A DNA stretch of 64,000 bases from CAWFXC01 sp963819735 (lineage in GTDB: Bacteria; Actinomycetota; Acidimicrobiia; IMCC26256; DASPTH01): positions 372,001 to 436,000 of the forward strand of contig CAWFXC010000001.1 in NCBI GenBank assembly GCA_963819735.1. Direction: 5' to 3'. The translations under genes were made by a program, and so were the position numbers. Shown here in pieces: positions 18,375 through 26,833 of the stretch (its first letter is position 1; every line of letters starts with the position of its first letter). Under the pieces are notes generated by a model, which worked only from the letters and a program-made list of their open reading frames with translations, was not told the DNA's origin and searched no databases.

Positions 18375-19431
18375 TCAATCGACCGCGGGTTCGCGGGCCG
18401 CGGTCACGAGGGCGGCGAGGAAGCGCCGCAACTCGACGGCCGGGCGGTCGGCCCGCACGTGGACCTCCGCGGTGGGATCGAGGGGGAGCCGCCGGTCGGC
18501 GTAGCGCTCCTGCAGGACGAGGTCCTCTTCGAGCACCTTCGTCTCGAACGCGATGCAGTCGGCGAGCTGGTGCGCATCACCATCGAGGTCGTTGCGGTGT
18601 AACAGCGTGTAGAGGCGACACGCGTCGTCGTCCTCGGGCTGGACGAAGAAGTCGAGCACATTGGTGCCGCCCGCCTCCACGTAGTCGATGCGCAACGAGA
18701 CCGCGAACGGCGCGCGGTACTCGTAGGTGAGCACGCGTTCCTGGAGCAACGGCCTGACGCCCGCCTGCACGCCGCGGTCTTCGTGGTTCGGGAACGGATG
18801 ACGGCTGCGGACCGTCATCCCGAGCTCGTGCCGCTCGACCCGGAGGTCGCGGATCACCGTCGCCTCCTCGGCGCCGATCGTCGCCGCGTGGACGAACGGA
18901 AAGTGCGCGTGGTCGAGGAAGTTGTCGACCATCAGTCCCGCGCCGACGCGCGCCCGCGCCGGTTCGAGCATGCCGTGCATGAACGACGGATCGTCGGCAG
19001 TCGTGAGATCCAGGAGCTCGGTCAACGGCGCTTCGGGCGCGAGGAACACGAGGCCGGCCCGTTCGGTGAGCCGCGCCGGCGTGGTCGCGCGCGCCCGGGC
19101 GGGCACGCGGTCGGATTCCACCAACGAGGGGATCTCGGTGCAGGTGCCGTCGGCATCGAAGCACCAGCCGTGGTAGCCGCACCGGAGGGTGGCACCGTCG
19201 ACCCATCCGGCCGAGAGCGGGGCGAAGCGGTGCGGGCACCGGTCGACGAAGGCGACGAGGGTGGTCGAGCCCCCGCTCGACGGATCCGGCCGCGGGTCCG
19301 GTGACGGCAGGCGCACCAGCGCCCAGTCCTCCCCCAGCAGGCGCACCTTCACGGGATCGCTCCCGATCTCGGCACTCGCGCGCCACGACGTGCCACGCGC
19401 GCCGGAGCGCGGGATCGGTGTTCGACAGCAT
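18375..19431 (-). CDS. Rieske [2Fe-2S] aromatic-ring-hydroxylase-type oxygenase (apparent frameshift)
   Basis: About 352 residues. The Rieske cluster is CPHRFAPLSAG with CGYHGWCF (CxH-x15-17-CxxH). The mononuclear iron site has DNFLDHAHFPFVH (Asp-x2-His-x4-His pattern). The N-terminus is completed across a frameshift near 19384: MLSNTDPALRRAWHVVAR continues as SAEIGSDPVKVRLLGEDW, with one extra base in the GCGCGC run (1057 nt, 3n+1). ATG 19431 lies 8 bases after the adenosine deaminase stop, and adenine deaminase follows 25 bases downstream. Rieske oxygenases demethylate N-methylxanthines and other N- or O-alkyl substrates, so a modified purine is plausible (inference). Confidence 0.87.
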
Positions 19432-19439
19432 CGCCGACG

Positions 19440-20477
19440 TCAAGACGCGTCCACCACCGCCAGCGCCGCGTCGAGGTCGGCGATCTCGGCGTCGAATCCC
19501 CGCCGCAGGCGGGCCCGGTCGTACTCATCGAGCCAGGTCGCGTCGACCCCGTTGTAGACCATTGCCTTCGCCACCTCGGGCGGGTAGCCGTTCTGGCCGA
19601 TGAAGTCGACGTACTCAGTGCCGATGTCGGTGCGGAACATCGTGGGGTCGTCGGAGTTGAGGTGCACGAGCAACCCGGCTTCGATCATGCCGTTGATCGG
19701 GTGCGTGGTGAGGTCGGGCCAGCCGTAGACCACTGCGGTCGAGGTGGGGCAGCACGTGAAGTGCACTCCCTCGTCGCGACAACGCGCCACCACCGCTTGG
19801 TCGTCGAGGATGTGGTAGCCGTGATCGATCCGTTCGCAGCCCAACACGTCGAGGCACGTCGTGATGTTGACCGGCGGCGCGTCCTCCGACGCGTGACTCG
19901 TGCGATGCAGACCCGCCGCACCCGCGAGCGCGAAGCACTCGGCGAACTTCTCCGGCGGGTCGGGCGCCTCGGCCGCGTCCATGCCCAGCCCGATCACCTC
20001 GTCGCGTCGGTGCTCGATCACCTCGTCGGTCATCTGGAGCGCCATCGCGGGCGGGTCCTGCCGGTAGACGTCGGCGATGAGGAAGCAGCGCACCCCGAAG
20101 TCGGCTTCCGCCGCCCGCGCCCCGTCGATCAGGCCGTCGATGATCACCGGCATCGGCACACCCCGGGTGGTGTGCAGCGTGGGATTGAAGAACATCTCGC
20201 GGTACTTGAGATTGCCCAGCCGCACGCCGTCCTCGAGTGATTCGTAGGCCACGCGCGCGAAGTCGTCGCGATCGATCACCGTCGAGTTGACGAACCGGAA
20301 GATCTCGAGGAACTCGTAGATGGTCTCGTAGTCGTAGATGCGGTCGACGTCGTCGGTGGGGAGCGCGATGTCGTGCTTGCGGGCGAGGTCGACGACGGTC
20401 GCCGGGCGCAACGTTCCTTCCACGTGGCAGTGGAGCTCGACCTTGGGCAGCCGGCGCAAGTACTCCGAGTAGTCCAC
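19440..20477 (-). CDS. Adenosine deaminase family protein (copy 2)
   Basis: A 345-residue Zn amidohydrolase. Motifs: KVELHCHVEGTLRP, HRTSHASEDAPP (in place of the usual HAGE), RIDHGYHI, and LLVHLNSDDPTMF. The SHASED variant and the sequence divergence from copy 1 suggest a different substrate, possibly a modified adenosine, aminodeoxyfutalosine-like compound or adenine. The start is ATG 20477. It is the first gene of a deaminase, Rieske oxygenase, adenine deaminase operon and lies about 30 bases after the SsnA-like amidohydrolase. Confidence 0.82.
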   Translation of the reverse strand: MDYSEYLRRLPKVELHCHVEGTLRPATVVDLARKHDIALPTDDVDRIYDYETIYEFLEIFRFVNSTVIDRDDFARVAYESLEDGVRLGNLKYREMFFNPTLHTTRGVPMPVIIDGLIDGARAAEADFGVRCFLIADVYRQDPPAMALQMTDEVIEHRRDEVIGLGMDAAEAPDPPEKFAECFALAGAAGLHRTSHASEDAPPVNITTCLDVLGCERIDHGYHILDDQAVVARCRDEGVHFTCCPTSTAVVYGWPDLTTHPINGMIEAGLLVHLNSDDPTMFRTDIGTEYVDFIGQNGYPPEVAKAMVYNGVDATWLDEYDRARLRRGFDAEIADLDAALAVVDAS

Positions 20478-20510
20478 GGTCAGCCCTCCGACGCGCTCAT
20501 ACCGGCTCGT

Positions 20511-21581
20511 TCACGATTCGTCCATCCGGGCGAACACCCGGTGCGCCTCCTCGAGCGCCCGCGCCCGGATCTCCGCCCCGTCGACCCGCGTGGGCCCGTG
20601 TTCGTCGAGCACCACTTCACCGTCGACCTCGACGAGGAGCGGCCGCACCCCGGGCGTGTAGGCGAGATGACACGGCTCCGCCGGCTCGTACGACCAGACC
20701 ACCCGGTCACGCTTCACGTCGGGAACGAGGAGCTCACCGGCGGTCAGCCAGGACCAGGGACGCGCGGGTGAGATGGTCACGTCGTGGCTGCGGGCGAGGG
20801 CGAACGCGAGGCGGAACTCCTCGAGCATGTCGGCCCCGATGCCGTCGGTTCCCAACGCCACCCGGTCGAACCGGGCGGGCTCCCCGTAGCCCACTGCGAA
20901 GTCGAGGTTCGACCGCGGGTTGTGCACGACGGTGCCGGGCAACGGCCGGTCGAGGTGCACCGCGTGCGCGAGCAGCCACGACTGGTCGGCGCGCGCCATC
21001 AGGCGGGCCCCGGCGCCGGCGTCGACCTCGCTCTCGGCCACATTCAGGTGCACGCCGACGTCGAGATCGTCGGCCAACCCGCTCACCGCATCGAGCGTGT
21101 CGTCGGAGAGCGTGAAGCACGCGTGGGCGCCGACGTAGCCCTCGCCGCCGCCGCGCAGGAACCGCTCGTTCTCCGCGAGGCCGGCCTTGGCGCCGTCGAT
21201 CCCGTTGCGATCTGTGACCTCGTAGGCGCCGCGGACCCGAACCCCGACCTCGGCGCACGCGGCGGCGATCACGTCGAGGCTCCCCTCGATCGCGTTCGGC
21301 GACGAGTGAAGATCGACGACGGCCGTCGTGCCGGCCTCGATCGCCTCGAGCGCGCCGAGCTTCGCCGCCCACTCGATCGCCCGGGCATCGAGGGCGCGGT
21401 CGAACCGCCACCACACCCGCTCGAGGATCTCGAGGAACGAATTCGGCGTGCGCCGCAACGCCGGCATCCCGCGGCCGATCGACGACGCCAGATGATGGTG
21501 CGCGCACACCAGACCGCGTGTTTCCCGGGCTGCGCTCCGCGCGTCGAGCGCGACGCCGGCGTCGAGGATCGAGTCGGTCAC
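20511..21581 (-). CDS. SsnA-like amidohydrolase (short N-terminus)
   Basis: A 356-residue metal-dependent hydrolase. GLVCAHHHLASSIGRGMP, LERVWWRFDRALD, SSPNAIEGSLDVI and YEVTDRNG are hallmarks of SsnA, the putative aminohydrolase found with molybdenum hydroxylases and purine genes. HLNVAESEVD, LLAHAVHL and ALGTDGIGADMLEEF complete the metal site. Family members are about 440 residues; here the usual N-terminal beta-sandwich strand set is nearly absent. GTG 21581 would be a leaderless start: TTGACA at 21616-21611 and GATGGT 17 bases on place transcription start near the GTG. The substrate is unknown. Confidence 0.75.
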   Translation of the reverse strand: MTDSILDAGVALDARSAARETRGLVCAHHHLASSIGRGMPALRRTPNSFLEILERVWWRFDRALDARAIEWAAKLGALEAIEAGTTAVVDLHSSPNAIEGSLDVIAAACAEVGVRVRGAYEVTDRNGIDGAKAGLAENERFLRGGGEGYVGAHACFTLSDDTLDAVSGLADDLDVGVHLNVAESEVDAGAGARLMARADQSWLLAHAVHLDRPLPGTVVHNPRSNLDFAVGYGEPARFDRVALGTDGIGADMLEEFRLAFALARSHDVTISPARPWSWLTAGELLVPDVKRDRVVWSYEPAEPCHLAYTPGVRPLLVEVDGEVVLDEHGPTRVDGAEIRARALEEAHRVFARMDES

Positions 21582-21600
21582 CGACCCACCATCCCGGCCG

Positions 21601-21617
21601 ATCAACAATCTGTCAAC
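21601..21617. promoter_or_regulatory. Candidate operator/-35 element between SsnA-like gene and P450
   Basis: ATCAACAATCTGTCAAC matches the element at 6101. On the minus strand it contains a consensus TTGACA -35. It is 20 bases upstream of the GTG at 21581 and about 110 bases before the P450 start. Confidence 0.45.
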
Positions 21618-21724
21618 GCGTTCACGGTTGCCATCGCGTGAACTCGGTGGATGGCGTACGGTTTGCGCGCAGCGGCCGCGTACCGCTTCTCGGCACGCCG
21701 ACTGCGCCTCAGGAGGCACCAATC

Positions 21725-22909
21725 GTGGAGTACAACCCGTTTTCGCGCGACACCATGCTCGATCCGTACCCGGTGTACCGCTGGCTGCGCGACGAGGCGC
21801 CGGTGTACCACAACCCCAAGATCGGGTTCTACGCGCTCTCGCGGTTCGACGACGTGCTGCAGGCGCACCTCGACGTGGGTACTTTCCGATCGGGCTTCGG
21901 GGTCACCATCGAAGGACTCGACCAGGGCCAGGATCTGCTCATCAACAAAGACGATCCGCTGCACATCGTGCACCGCAAGCTCGTGTCGCGGGTGTTCACC
22001 CCGCGCGCCATCGCCGACCTCGAGCCCACCGTGCGGCGGGTGGCGGCCGACATCCTCGACGGCGCCCGCGAGGCGGGCGAGCTCGACGTCGTCGGCGATT
22101 TCTCGGCCCAGTTGCCGATGGCGGTGATCGCCGAGATGCTGGGGATCCCCCAGGAGATCCGGCCCCTCGTGCGATCGCAGTCCGACCGCATCCTCACCGC
22201 GCAGGAGGCCACGGAGAACCCGACCGCACCCGAGGACGCCTTCGCCGCGCTCGTCGAAATGCGCGCGACCCTGGCCGAGACCGTCGCCGACCACGCCCGG
22301 AACCCGAGCGACGACATCATCAGCCTCCTCGTGCAGTCACGAGTAACCGACGACGACGGCAAGGAGTGGACGCTCACCCAGGAGCAGGTGACGCATCGGC
22401 TCGTCGAGCTGATCATCGCCGGCCACGAGACCACCGCCAAGCTCGTGGCGAACGGCGTGGTCGCCCTCACGTGGTACCCCGACCAGCGGGCGCAGCTGGC
22501 CGCCGATCCGTCGCTCATGCCGGGGGCGGTGGAGGAGATGCTGCGCTGGGATCCGCCGTCGCACTACCAGGGCCGCTGGGTCACCGAAGACGTCACGCTC
22601 CACGGCGAGGTCATCCCGGCCGACTCGCGCGTGATTCTCGTGACCGGTGCGGCCAACCACGACGACCGGGAGTTCACCGACCCCGAGCTGTTCGACATCC
22701 ACCGCACGATCGACCGTCACGTCGCCTTCGGCTTCGGCACGCACCTCTGCATCGGCGCCGCGTTGGCCCGACTCGAGACGAGGGTCGCGTTCGAGGAGCT
22801 GCTCGCGCGCTACCCGAGCTACGAGGTCGTGCAGCCCGTCGTGCGTGCATACAGCAGCAACGTGCGCGGCCTGGCCAAGCTGCCGATCGCGCTCGAGCCC
22901 GCGGCGTAG
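21725..22909 (+). CDS. Cytochrome P450
   Basis: A 394-residue soluble bacterial P450. The I-helix oxygen-binding motif is IIAGHETTAKL, the K-helix ExxR is EEMLRWD, and the heme loop is AFGFGTHLCIGAALAR with the thiolate Cys. The start is GTG 21725, with AGGAGG just upstream and the family-like EYNPFSRDTMLDPYPVYRWL following. It stands divergent from the SsnA-like gene across a short region holding the shared dyad. No ferredoxin gene is adjacent. The substrate is unknown, and a role with the other oxygenases of the region is possible. Confidence 0.95.
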   Translation: MEYNPFSRDTMLDPYPVYRWLRDEAPVYHNPKIGFYALSRFDDVLQAHLDVGTFRSGFGVTIEGLDQGQDLLINKDDPLHIVHRKLVSRVFTPRAIADLEPTVRRVAADILDGAREAGELDVVGDFSAQLPMAVIAEMLGIPQEIRPLVRSQSDRILTAQEATENPTAPEDAFAALVEMRATLAETVADHARNPSDDIISLLVQSRVTDDDGKEWTLTQEQVTHRLVELIIAGHETTAKLVANGVVALTWYPDQRAQLAADPSLMPGAVEEMLRWDPPSHYQGRWVTEDVTLHGEVIPADSRVILVTGAANHDDREFTDPELFDIHRTIDRHVAFGFGTHLCIGAALARLETRVAFEELLARYPSYEVVQPVVRAYSSNVRGLAKLPIALEPAA

Positions 22910-22974
22910 CCGAATGTGCCGGCGTAGCCGAATGTGCCGGCGTAGCCGAATGTGCCGGCGTAGCCGAATGTGCC
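22903..22974. repeat. 18-bp tandem repeat, four exact copies, including the P450 stop
   Basis: GGCGTAGCCGAATGTGCC occurs four times in a row between the convergent P450 and amidohydrolase genes, followed by a partial fifth copy (GGCTTAGCCGG). The first copy carries the P450 TAG stop. As 18 is a multiple of three, every copy presents TAG in the same frame. Confidence 0.95.
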
Positions 22975-22977
22975 GGC

Positions 22978-24237
22978 TTAGCCGGCGACCCGGGTCTCGT
23001 ACATCTCGGCCCATTCCTTACGGGAGTGGGTCGCGGTGTCGACGTCGGGCGACAGCGCGCGCAGCGCGCCCACCGTCGCGTCCTCCTTCGCGATGTGCGC
23101 AAAGGCGTCGTACTCGAACCACCGGCAGGTGTTCTCCCACGTGATCTTGTTCATCTCGGCGTCGGAGCACCCGGCGTTCTGGAGCTCGGCGAGGACCACC
23201 TCGGGCGCATCCGGCCACAGCGAGTCGGAGTGCGGGTAGTCGCATTCCCAGGCGATGATGTCGATACCGATGTCGTTGCGGATCTTCAGCGCCGCCGGGT
23301 CGGTCACGTAACAGGCCAGCGAGTGCTCACGGAAGATGTCGCTCGGGAGCTTGTCGCCGAAGTCGTGGCCGAGCCACTTCTGGTTCGTGTAGTGGCGGTC
23401 GCACCGGTCGAGGAAGAACGGGATCCAGCCGATGCCCGCCTCCGACCACGCGATCTTGAGGTCGGGATACGTACGCATCGCCGGGCCCCAGAGAAGGTCT
23501 TGCGCCGCGAACGCCGACACCTGCGTGGCGAGGATGATCATGTTGTCGATCGGGGCGTCGGGCGCCGATTTGATCGCGCCGAACCCCTGACCGATGTGCA
23601 GGCACATCACGATGCCCAGCTCGGAGATCGTCTCGAAGAACGGCGCCCAGAACCCGAGGTCGTGGTAGCTCGGGAGGCCCATGATGTGGGGCAGCTCGGG
23701 CATCGAGACCGCCTTGCAGCCCTTGGCGGCCACCCGGCGCATCTCGGCCGCCATGGCCTGCGGATCCCACACCGGCGCGATGGCGAGCGGGATGAAACGA
23801 CCGGGGTACGTCGCGACCCACTCGTCGATGTGCCAGTCGTTGTACGCCTGCAGCATCACGAGCGCGAGGTCCTTGTCGGCCGCCGCTTCGAACACACCCG
23901 CGCTGAACCCGACGAAGGTCGGGAAGCACATCGACGCCAAGATCCCGTTGCGGTTCATGTCGCGGACACGCTCGTGGATGTCGTACGCGCCGGGCCGCAT
24001 CTCGGCGAACCCGATCGGGTCGAGTCCCCACTCCTCCTTCGGCCAGGTGACGACGGCGTTCAGACCCATCGATCCGGCGACGGTGCCCTGGAACTCCCAC
24101 TGCTCGATCCCGTCGGCGTTGGTGATGATCTTGGGCGCCTGGTCGCGGTACTTCGCGGGCACGTGGCGTTCGAACATGTCGGCGGGCTCGATGACGTGGT
24201 CGTCGATGCTCACGAGGATCAGGTCGTCGAGCTGCAT
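22978..24237 (-). CDS. ACMSD-like amidohydrolase family protein
   Basis: A 419-residue TIM-barrel amidohydrolase (amidohydrolase_2 class). The N-terminal metal motif is LILVSIDDHVIEP, with Asp-x-His in place of HxH. The C-terminal motif is WECDYPHSDS with the conserved Asp. The family contains decarboxylases and hydrolases of cyclic or aromatic acids, and its actinobacterial members are often in steroid or xenobiotic clusters. The start is ATG 24237. It is the third gene of an operon with a phosphotransferase and a conserved hypothetical. Substrate unknown. Confidence 0.85.
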   Translation of the reverse strand: MQLDDLILVSIDDHVIEPADMFERHVPAKYRDQAPKIITNADGIEQWEFQGTVAGSMGLNAVVTWPKEEWGLDPIGFAEMRPGAYDIHERVRDMNRNGILASMCFPTFVGFSAGVFEAAADKDLALVMLQAYNDWHIDEWVATYPGRFIPLAIAPVWDPQAMAAEMRRVAAKGCKAVSMPELPHIMGLPSYHDLGFWAPFFETISELGIVMCLHIGQGFGAIKSAPDAPIDNMIILATQVSAFAAQDLLWGPAMRTYPDLKIAWSEAGIGWIPFFLDRCDRHYTNQKWLGHDFGDKLPSDIFREHSLACYVTDPAALKIRNDIGIDIIAWECDYPHSDSLWPDAPEVVLAELQNAGCSDAEMNKITWENTCRWFEYDAFAHIAKEDATVGALRALSPDVDTATHSRKEWAEMYETRVAG

Positions 24238-24316
24238 CAGTGTTCCTCCCCAGTGCCGGTTTCGAATCCGGTGCGTGACGGCTCACGGTACTTGCGCGCT
24301 GTGGGGGTGACCAACC

Positions 24317-25264
24317 TCATCCCGCCGTTTCGCGCCCGGCGAGGGTCAGTGCGAATTCGCGCCACTTGCGCGGGTGCCAGATGTCCTGGTCCTCGCCCCA
24401 GCAGGGCTCGTCGTCGAGCTGCCACTGCACCAGGCTGTTCCAGCAGAACATGCTCGGGTAGCAGGTGAACACCTGGCGGCTCACCGTCGTGCCCACCGCT
24501 TCCAGCGACCGACCGAGCTCGTCGACCGCGTCGATGCGCACGGTCGCGGGGCGACCCTCCGCGTCGCGCTCGACCCGACGGGTCCCCGACACGAGGTTGG
24601 CCCACCGGCCGTCGCGCACGAGGTAGCCGCGCAGGATGCGGTCGTCGCCCTTGCGGTCGACGGAGATGGCCAGGAACGCCTCGTCGGCCGACACCGTCCC
24701 GTGGCAGTAGCCCACCTTCGGTTGACGGCCGTCGCGGCGGATCCCCCACGAGCGGTCGCGCATCGCGATGCAGTCGACAGGGATCTCCTCGCCGTGCAGC
24801 GTGAACCGGCCGGTGACGCGGCCGGGTTGATCGATGTGCGTGCCGTGGTTGTACGGCGGCTCGTGCCGGGTCAGCAACGGTTTGAGCAGTGCTTCGTAGG
24901 TGAGGTCGAACGACAGGTCGTCGTTGTCGTACGCGAACTGGAACACCCGACCCGGCTCGTGACAACGCAACGTCATCCCGTTGAGCAGGTTCGTGGTGTC
25001 GCGCAGATCCAGGGGCTCGTCGAGCGGGAGGTGCCAGCTCCAGTCGAACGCGGGAAGCTCCCAGGGCAGCACCGCGCTGTCGTCGACCACGAGCACGCCA
25101 CCGAACTGCACGCCGATGTTGGCGCGGAAGGCCGGATAGAAGTAGCCGAGCAACTTGCGCTCGGGCACCATCCACGAGAACCACACCGTCTCCGTCCACC
25201 ACGGATCGTCGCTCTCGGGGGGATGGAACATGTCGTCTGCGGGGATCAGGCCCCAGTCGTCCAC
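24317..25264 (-). CDS. Conserved hypothetical protein, predicted beta-rich
   Basis: A 315-residue protein rich in aromatic and beta-strand-like segments (WWTETVWFSW, VFQFAYDNDDLSFDLTYEAL, YCHGTVSADEAFLAISVD, QWQLDDEPCWGEDQDIW). It resembles actinobacterial DUF7064/DUF7065-type proteins that are often found beside amidohydrolases and phosphotransferases; that assignment is from memory of the pattern. The start is uncertain: GTG 25264 (GAGGAG upstream, overlaps the previous gene by 19 bases) or ATG 25231. No catalytic motif was recognised. Confidence 0.7.
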   Translation of the reverse strand: MDDWGLIPADDMFHPPESDDPWWTETVWFSWMVPERKLLGYFYPAFRANIGVQFGGVLVVDDSAVLPWELPAFDWSWHLPLDEPLDLRDTTNLLNGMTLRCHEPGRVFQFAYDNDDLSFDLTYEALLKPLLTRHEPPYNHGTHIDQPGRVTGRFTLHGEEIPVDCIAMRDRSWGIRRDGRQPKVGYCHGTVSADEAFLAISVDRKGDDRILRGYLVRDGRWANLVSGTRRVERDAEGRPATVRIDAVDELGRSLEAVGTTVSRQVFTCYPSMFCWNSLVQWQLDDEPCWGEDQDIWHPRKWREFALTLAGRETAG

Positions 25265-26706
25265 GGCGTGTGCTCCTCGTCGTCGATCGGTGAGTAGTGA
25301 CGGTCGGCGAGCGCGCCCATCGCGGGTCGCAGCACCTGGGTGACGCGCGCCACCTGGCGCAGGCAGTACCGGAGGGCCGCAGTCTCGTCGATCGCGCGCG
25401 CCTCGATCCCGCGGCACACGCTGCGACGAGCCTCGCCGACGTCGGTGAACAACCGACCCGCGAGCATGCCCAATTCGGCGAGCTCCGCGTCGCGCAACGC
25501 GCCGCCGAGCCGGTCCTGTTCGCGCAGGAACTTCAGCAACCGCGCGAGTCCCTTCGCCCGTCGGAGCGCGAAGTCGTCGGTGAGGTTCGGCACCAAGACG
25601 TCGCGGATCTCGTCGATCGCCACGTCGAACGCCCACGTGACGTCGCCGTCGCCGGCGTCGGGGAGCACCGCCGGTTGTGGCGCGACCCCCTGGGCGTCGG
25701 CGAGCGCCTCGGCGAGCAGTCGCATGTGGAGCGTGTGGTAGATGAGATGGTTGGCGATCTCGCCCCGGCGATCGCGGGCCCGCACCCCGTTGAGGGTCCC
25801 CACCGCGCACCGCAGCTGGGCCAGGACCCGGAAGTAGCGCAGCCGATCGTGGTCGACGGCGAATCCGCTGAGCCGTTCGTATTCACGCAGCCGGTCGGGA
25901 AGATACGTGAAGCGCTCCTGGAGATCGCGCACGTAGATCCAACCGAGGTCGTCGTGCAGATCGCCGAAGTGCGCGATCTCCCAGTCGGTCACCGCCACCA
26001 ACTCGTGGTCGCGGAACATGAAGTTCCCCGGACCGGTGTCGCCCTGCACGAGCACGACGGGCCAGTCGGCGTCGGCCGGCAGGTGCCGGCGCAGCCAGAC
26101 GAACGCGAGCGTGGTCAGCGGATCGTCACCTCCCGTCGCGACGTACTGCGACTCCCACTCCGCGAGCTCGTCCAACACGTGCTCGTGCACCGTGAGCACG
26201 GGGCCGAGCTCGGGGAGGTCGAGCGCACGAGGGTCGATGCGATGCAGCAGCGCCACCTGCTCCATGAACGCCGACGCCACCGCGACCTGCTGCGCCGGAT
26301 CCTCGATCTCGGAGAACCAGTTGCGCCCCTCGAGCCGTTCCATGAGGAAGGCCTCGAGCGTGGGATGGACCGCCACGAGGCGCGCGACCCGCATCGGTGT
26401 GTCGCCCAGCGCCCGGTACACCGCGGCCTCGCGGCGCAACGTGTACCTGGTGCCCGACTGCGGGCCGACCCCGGTGTCCATGCGGAGCCAGAGCTCACGC
26501 GTGGTGCCGTCGGCCAGCTCGATGTCGACCGCGTAGCCGGCCCGGGACGCGCCGGCGCTGCGCCGTTCGACCTTGATGGCGACGGCCGAGGTCGCGGCGC
26601 GGATCCACCGGGCCAGCTCGGGCCCGAGGAGCGCGGCGGCGTCGGTCGAGGCGCCGATCCCGGCGTCGCCGTCCCTGCCGGTCTGCGCCTGCTCGGGCAC
26701 CCGCAC
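25246..26706 (-). CDS. Phosphotransferase family protein (APH fold)
   Basis: A 486-residue kinase-fold protein. The catalytic loop is VLVQGDTGPGNFMF, and the metal-binding segment is AVTDWEIAHFGDLHDDLGW. The N-terminal lobe precedes it (RREAAVYRAL, FLMERLEGRNWF). The family phosphorylates small molecules or acts on acyl-CoA-linked substrates in actinobacteria. A C-terminal helical extension of about 120 residues follows. GTG 26706 is used because the upstream extension overlaps the divergent SDR promoter and is low-complexity. GTG 26700 is an alternative. Confidence 0.82.
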   Translation of the reverse strand: MRVPEQAQTGRDGDAGIGASTDAAALLGPELARWIRAATSAVAIKVERRSAGASRAGYAVDIELADGTTRELWLRMDTGVGPQSGTRYTLRREAAVYRALGDTPMRVARLVAVHPTLEAFLMERLEGRNWFSEIEDPAQQVAVASAFMEQVALLHRIDPRALDLPELGPVLTVHEHVLDELAEWESQYVATGGDDPLTTLAFVWLRRHLPADADWPVVLVQGDTGPGNFMFRDHELVAVTDWEIAHFGDLHDDLGWIYVRDLQERFTYLPDRLREYERLSGFAVDHDRLRYFRVLAQLRCAVGTLNGVRARDRRGEIANHLIYHTLHMRLLAEALADAQGVAPQPAVLPDAGDGDVTWAFDVAIDEIRDVLVPNLTDDFALRRAKGLARLLKFLREQDRLGGALRDAELAELGMLAGRLFTDVGEARRSVCRGIEARAIDETAALRYCLRQVARVTQVLRPAMGALADRHYSPIDDEEHTPWTTGA

Positions 26707-26833
26707 CCCCCTCCGCGTGCGTACAGTACCGGCGCCGGGCCCCCACTTCCCGGGACCCGGACTCGGTGCCGGTCCCGACACCGGTCCCGACACTGATCGC
26801 CGCACTGATCGCCAGCACTGATCGCGAGGAACG

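Noticed and set aside
16640..18730. A 696-residue plus-strand open frame across adenine deaminase and the Rieske gene
   Set aside because: It spans two real minus-strand genes and their junction, with no recognisable domain. A GC-bias shadow.
22903..22974. Possible CRISPR array
   Set aside because: The 18-base units are contiguous, with no spacers. It is a simple tandem repeat.
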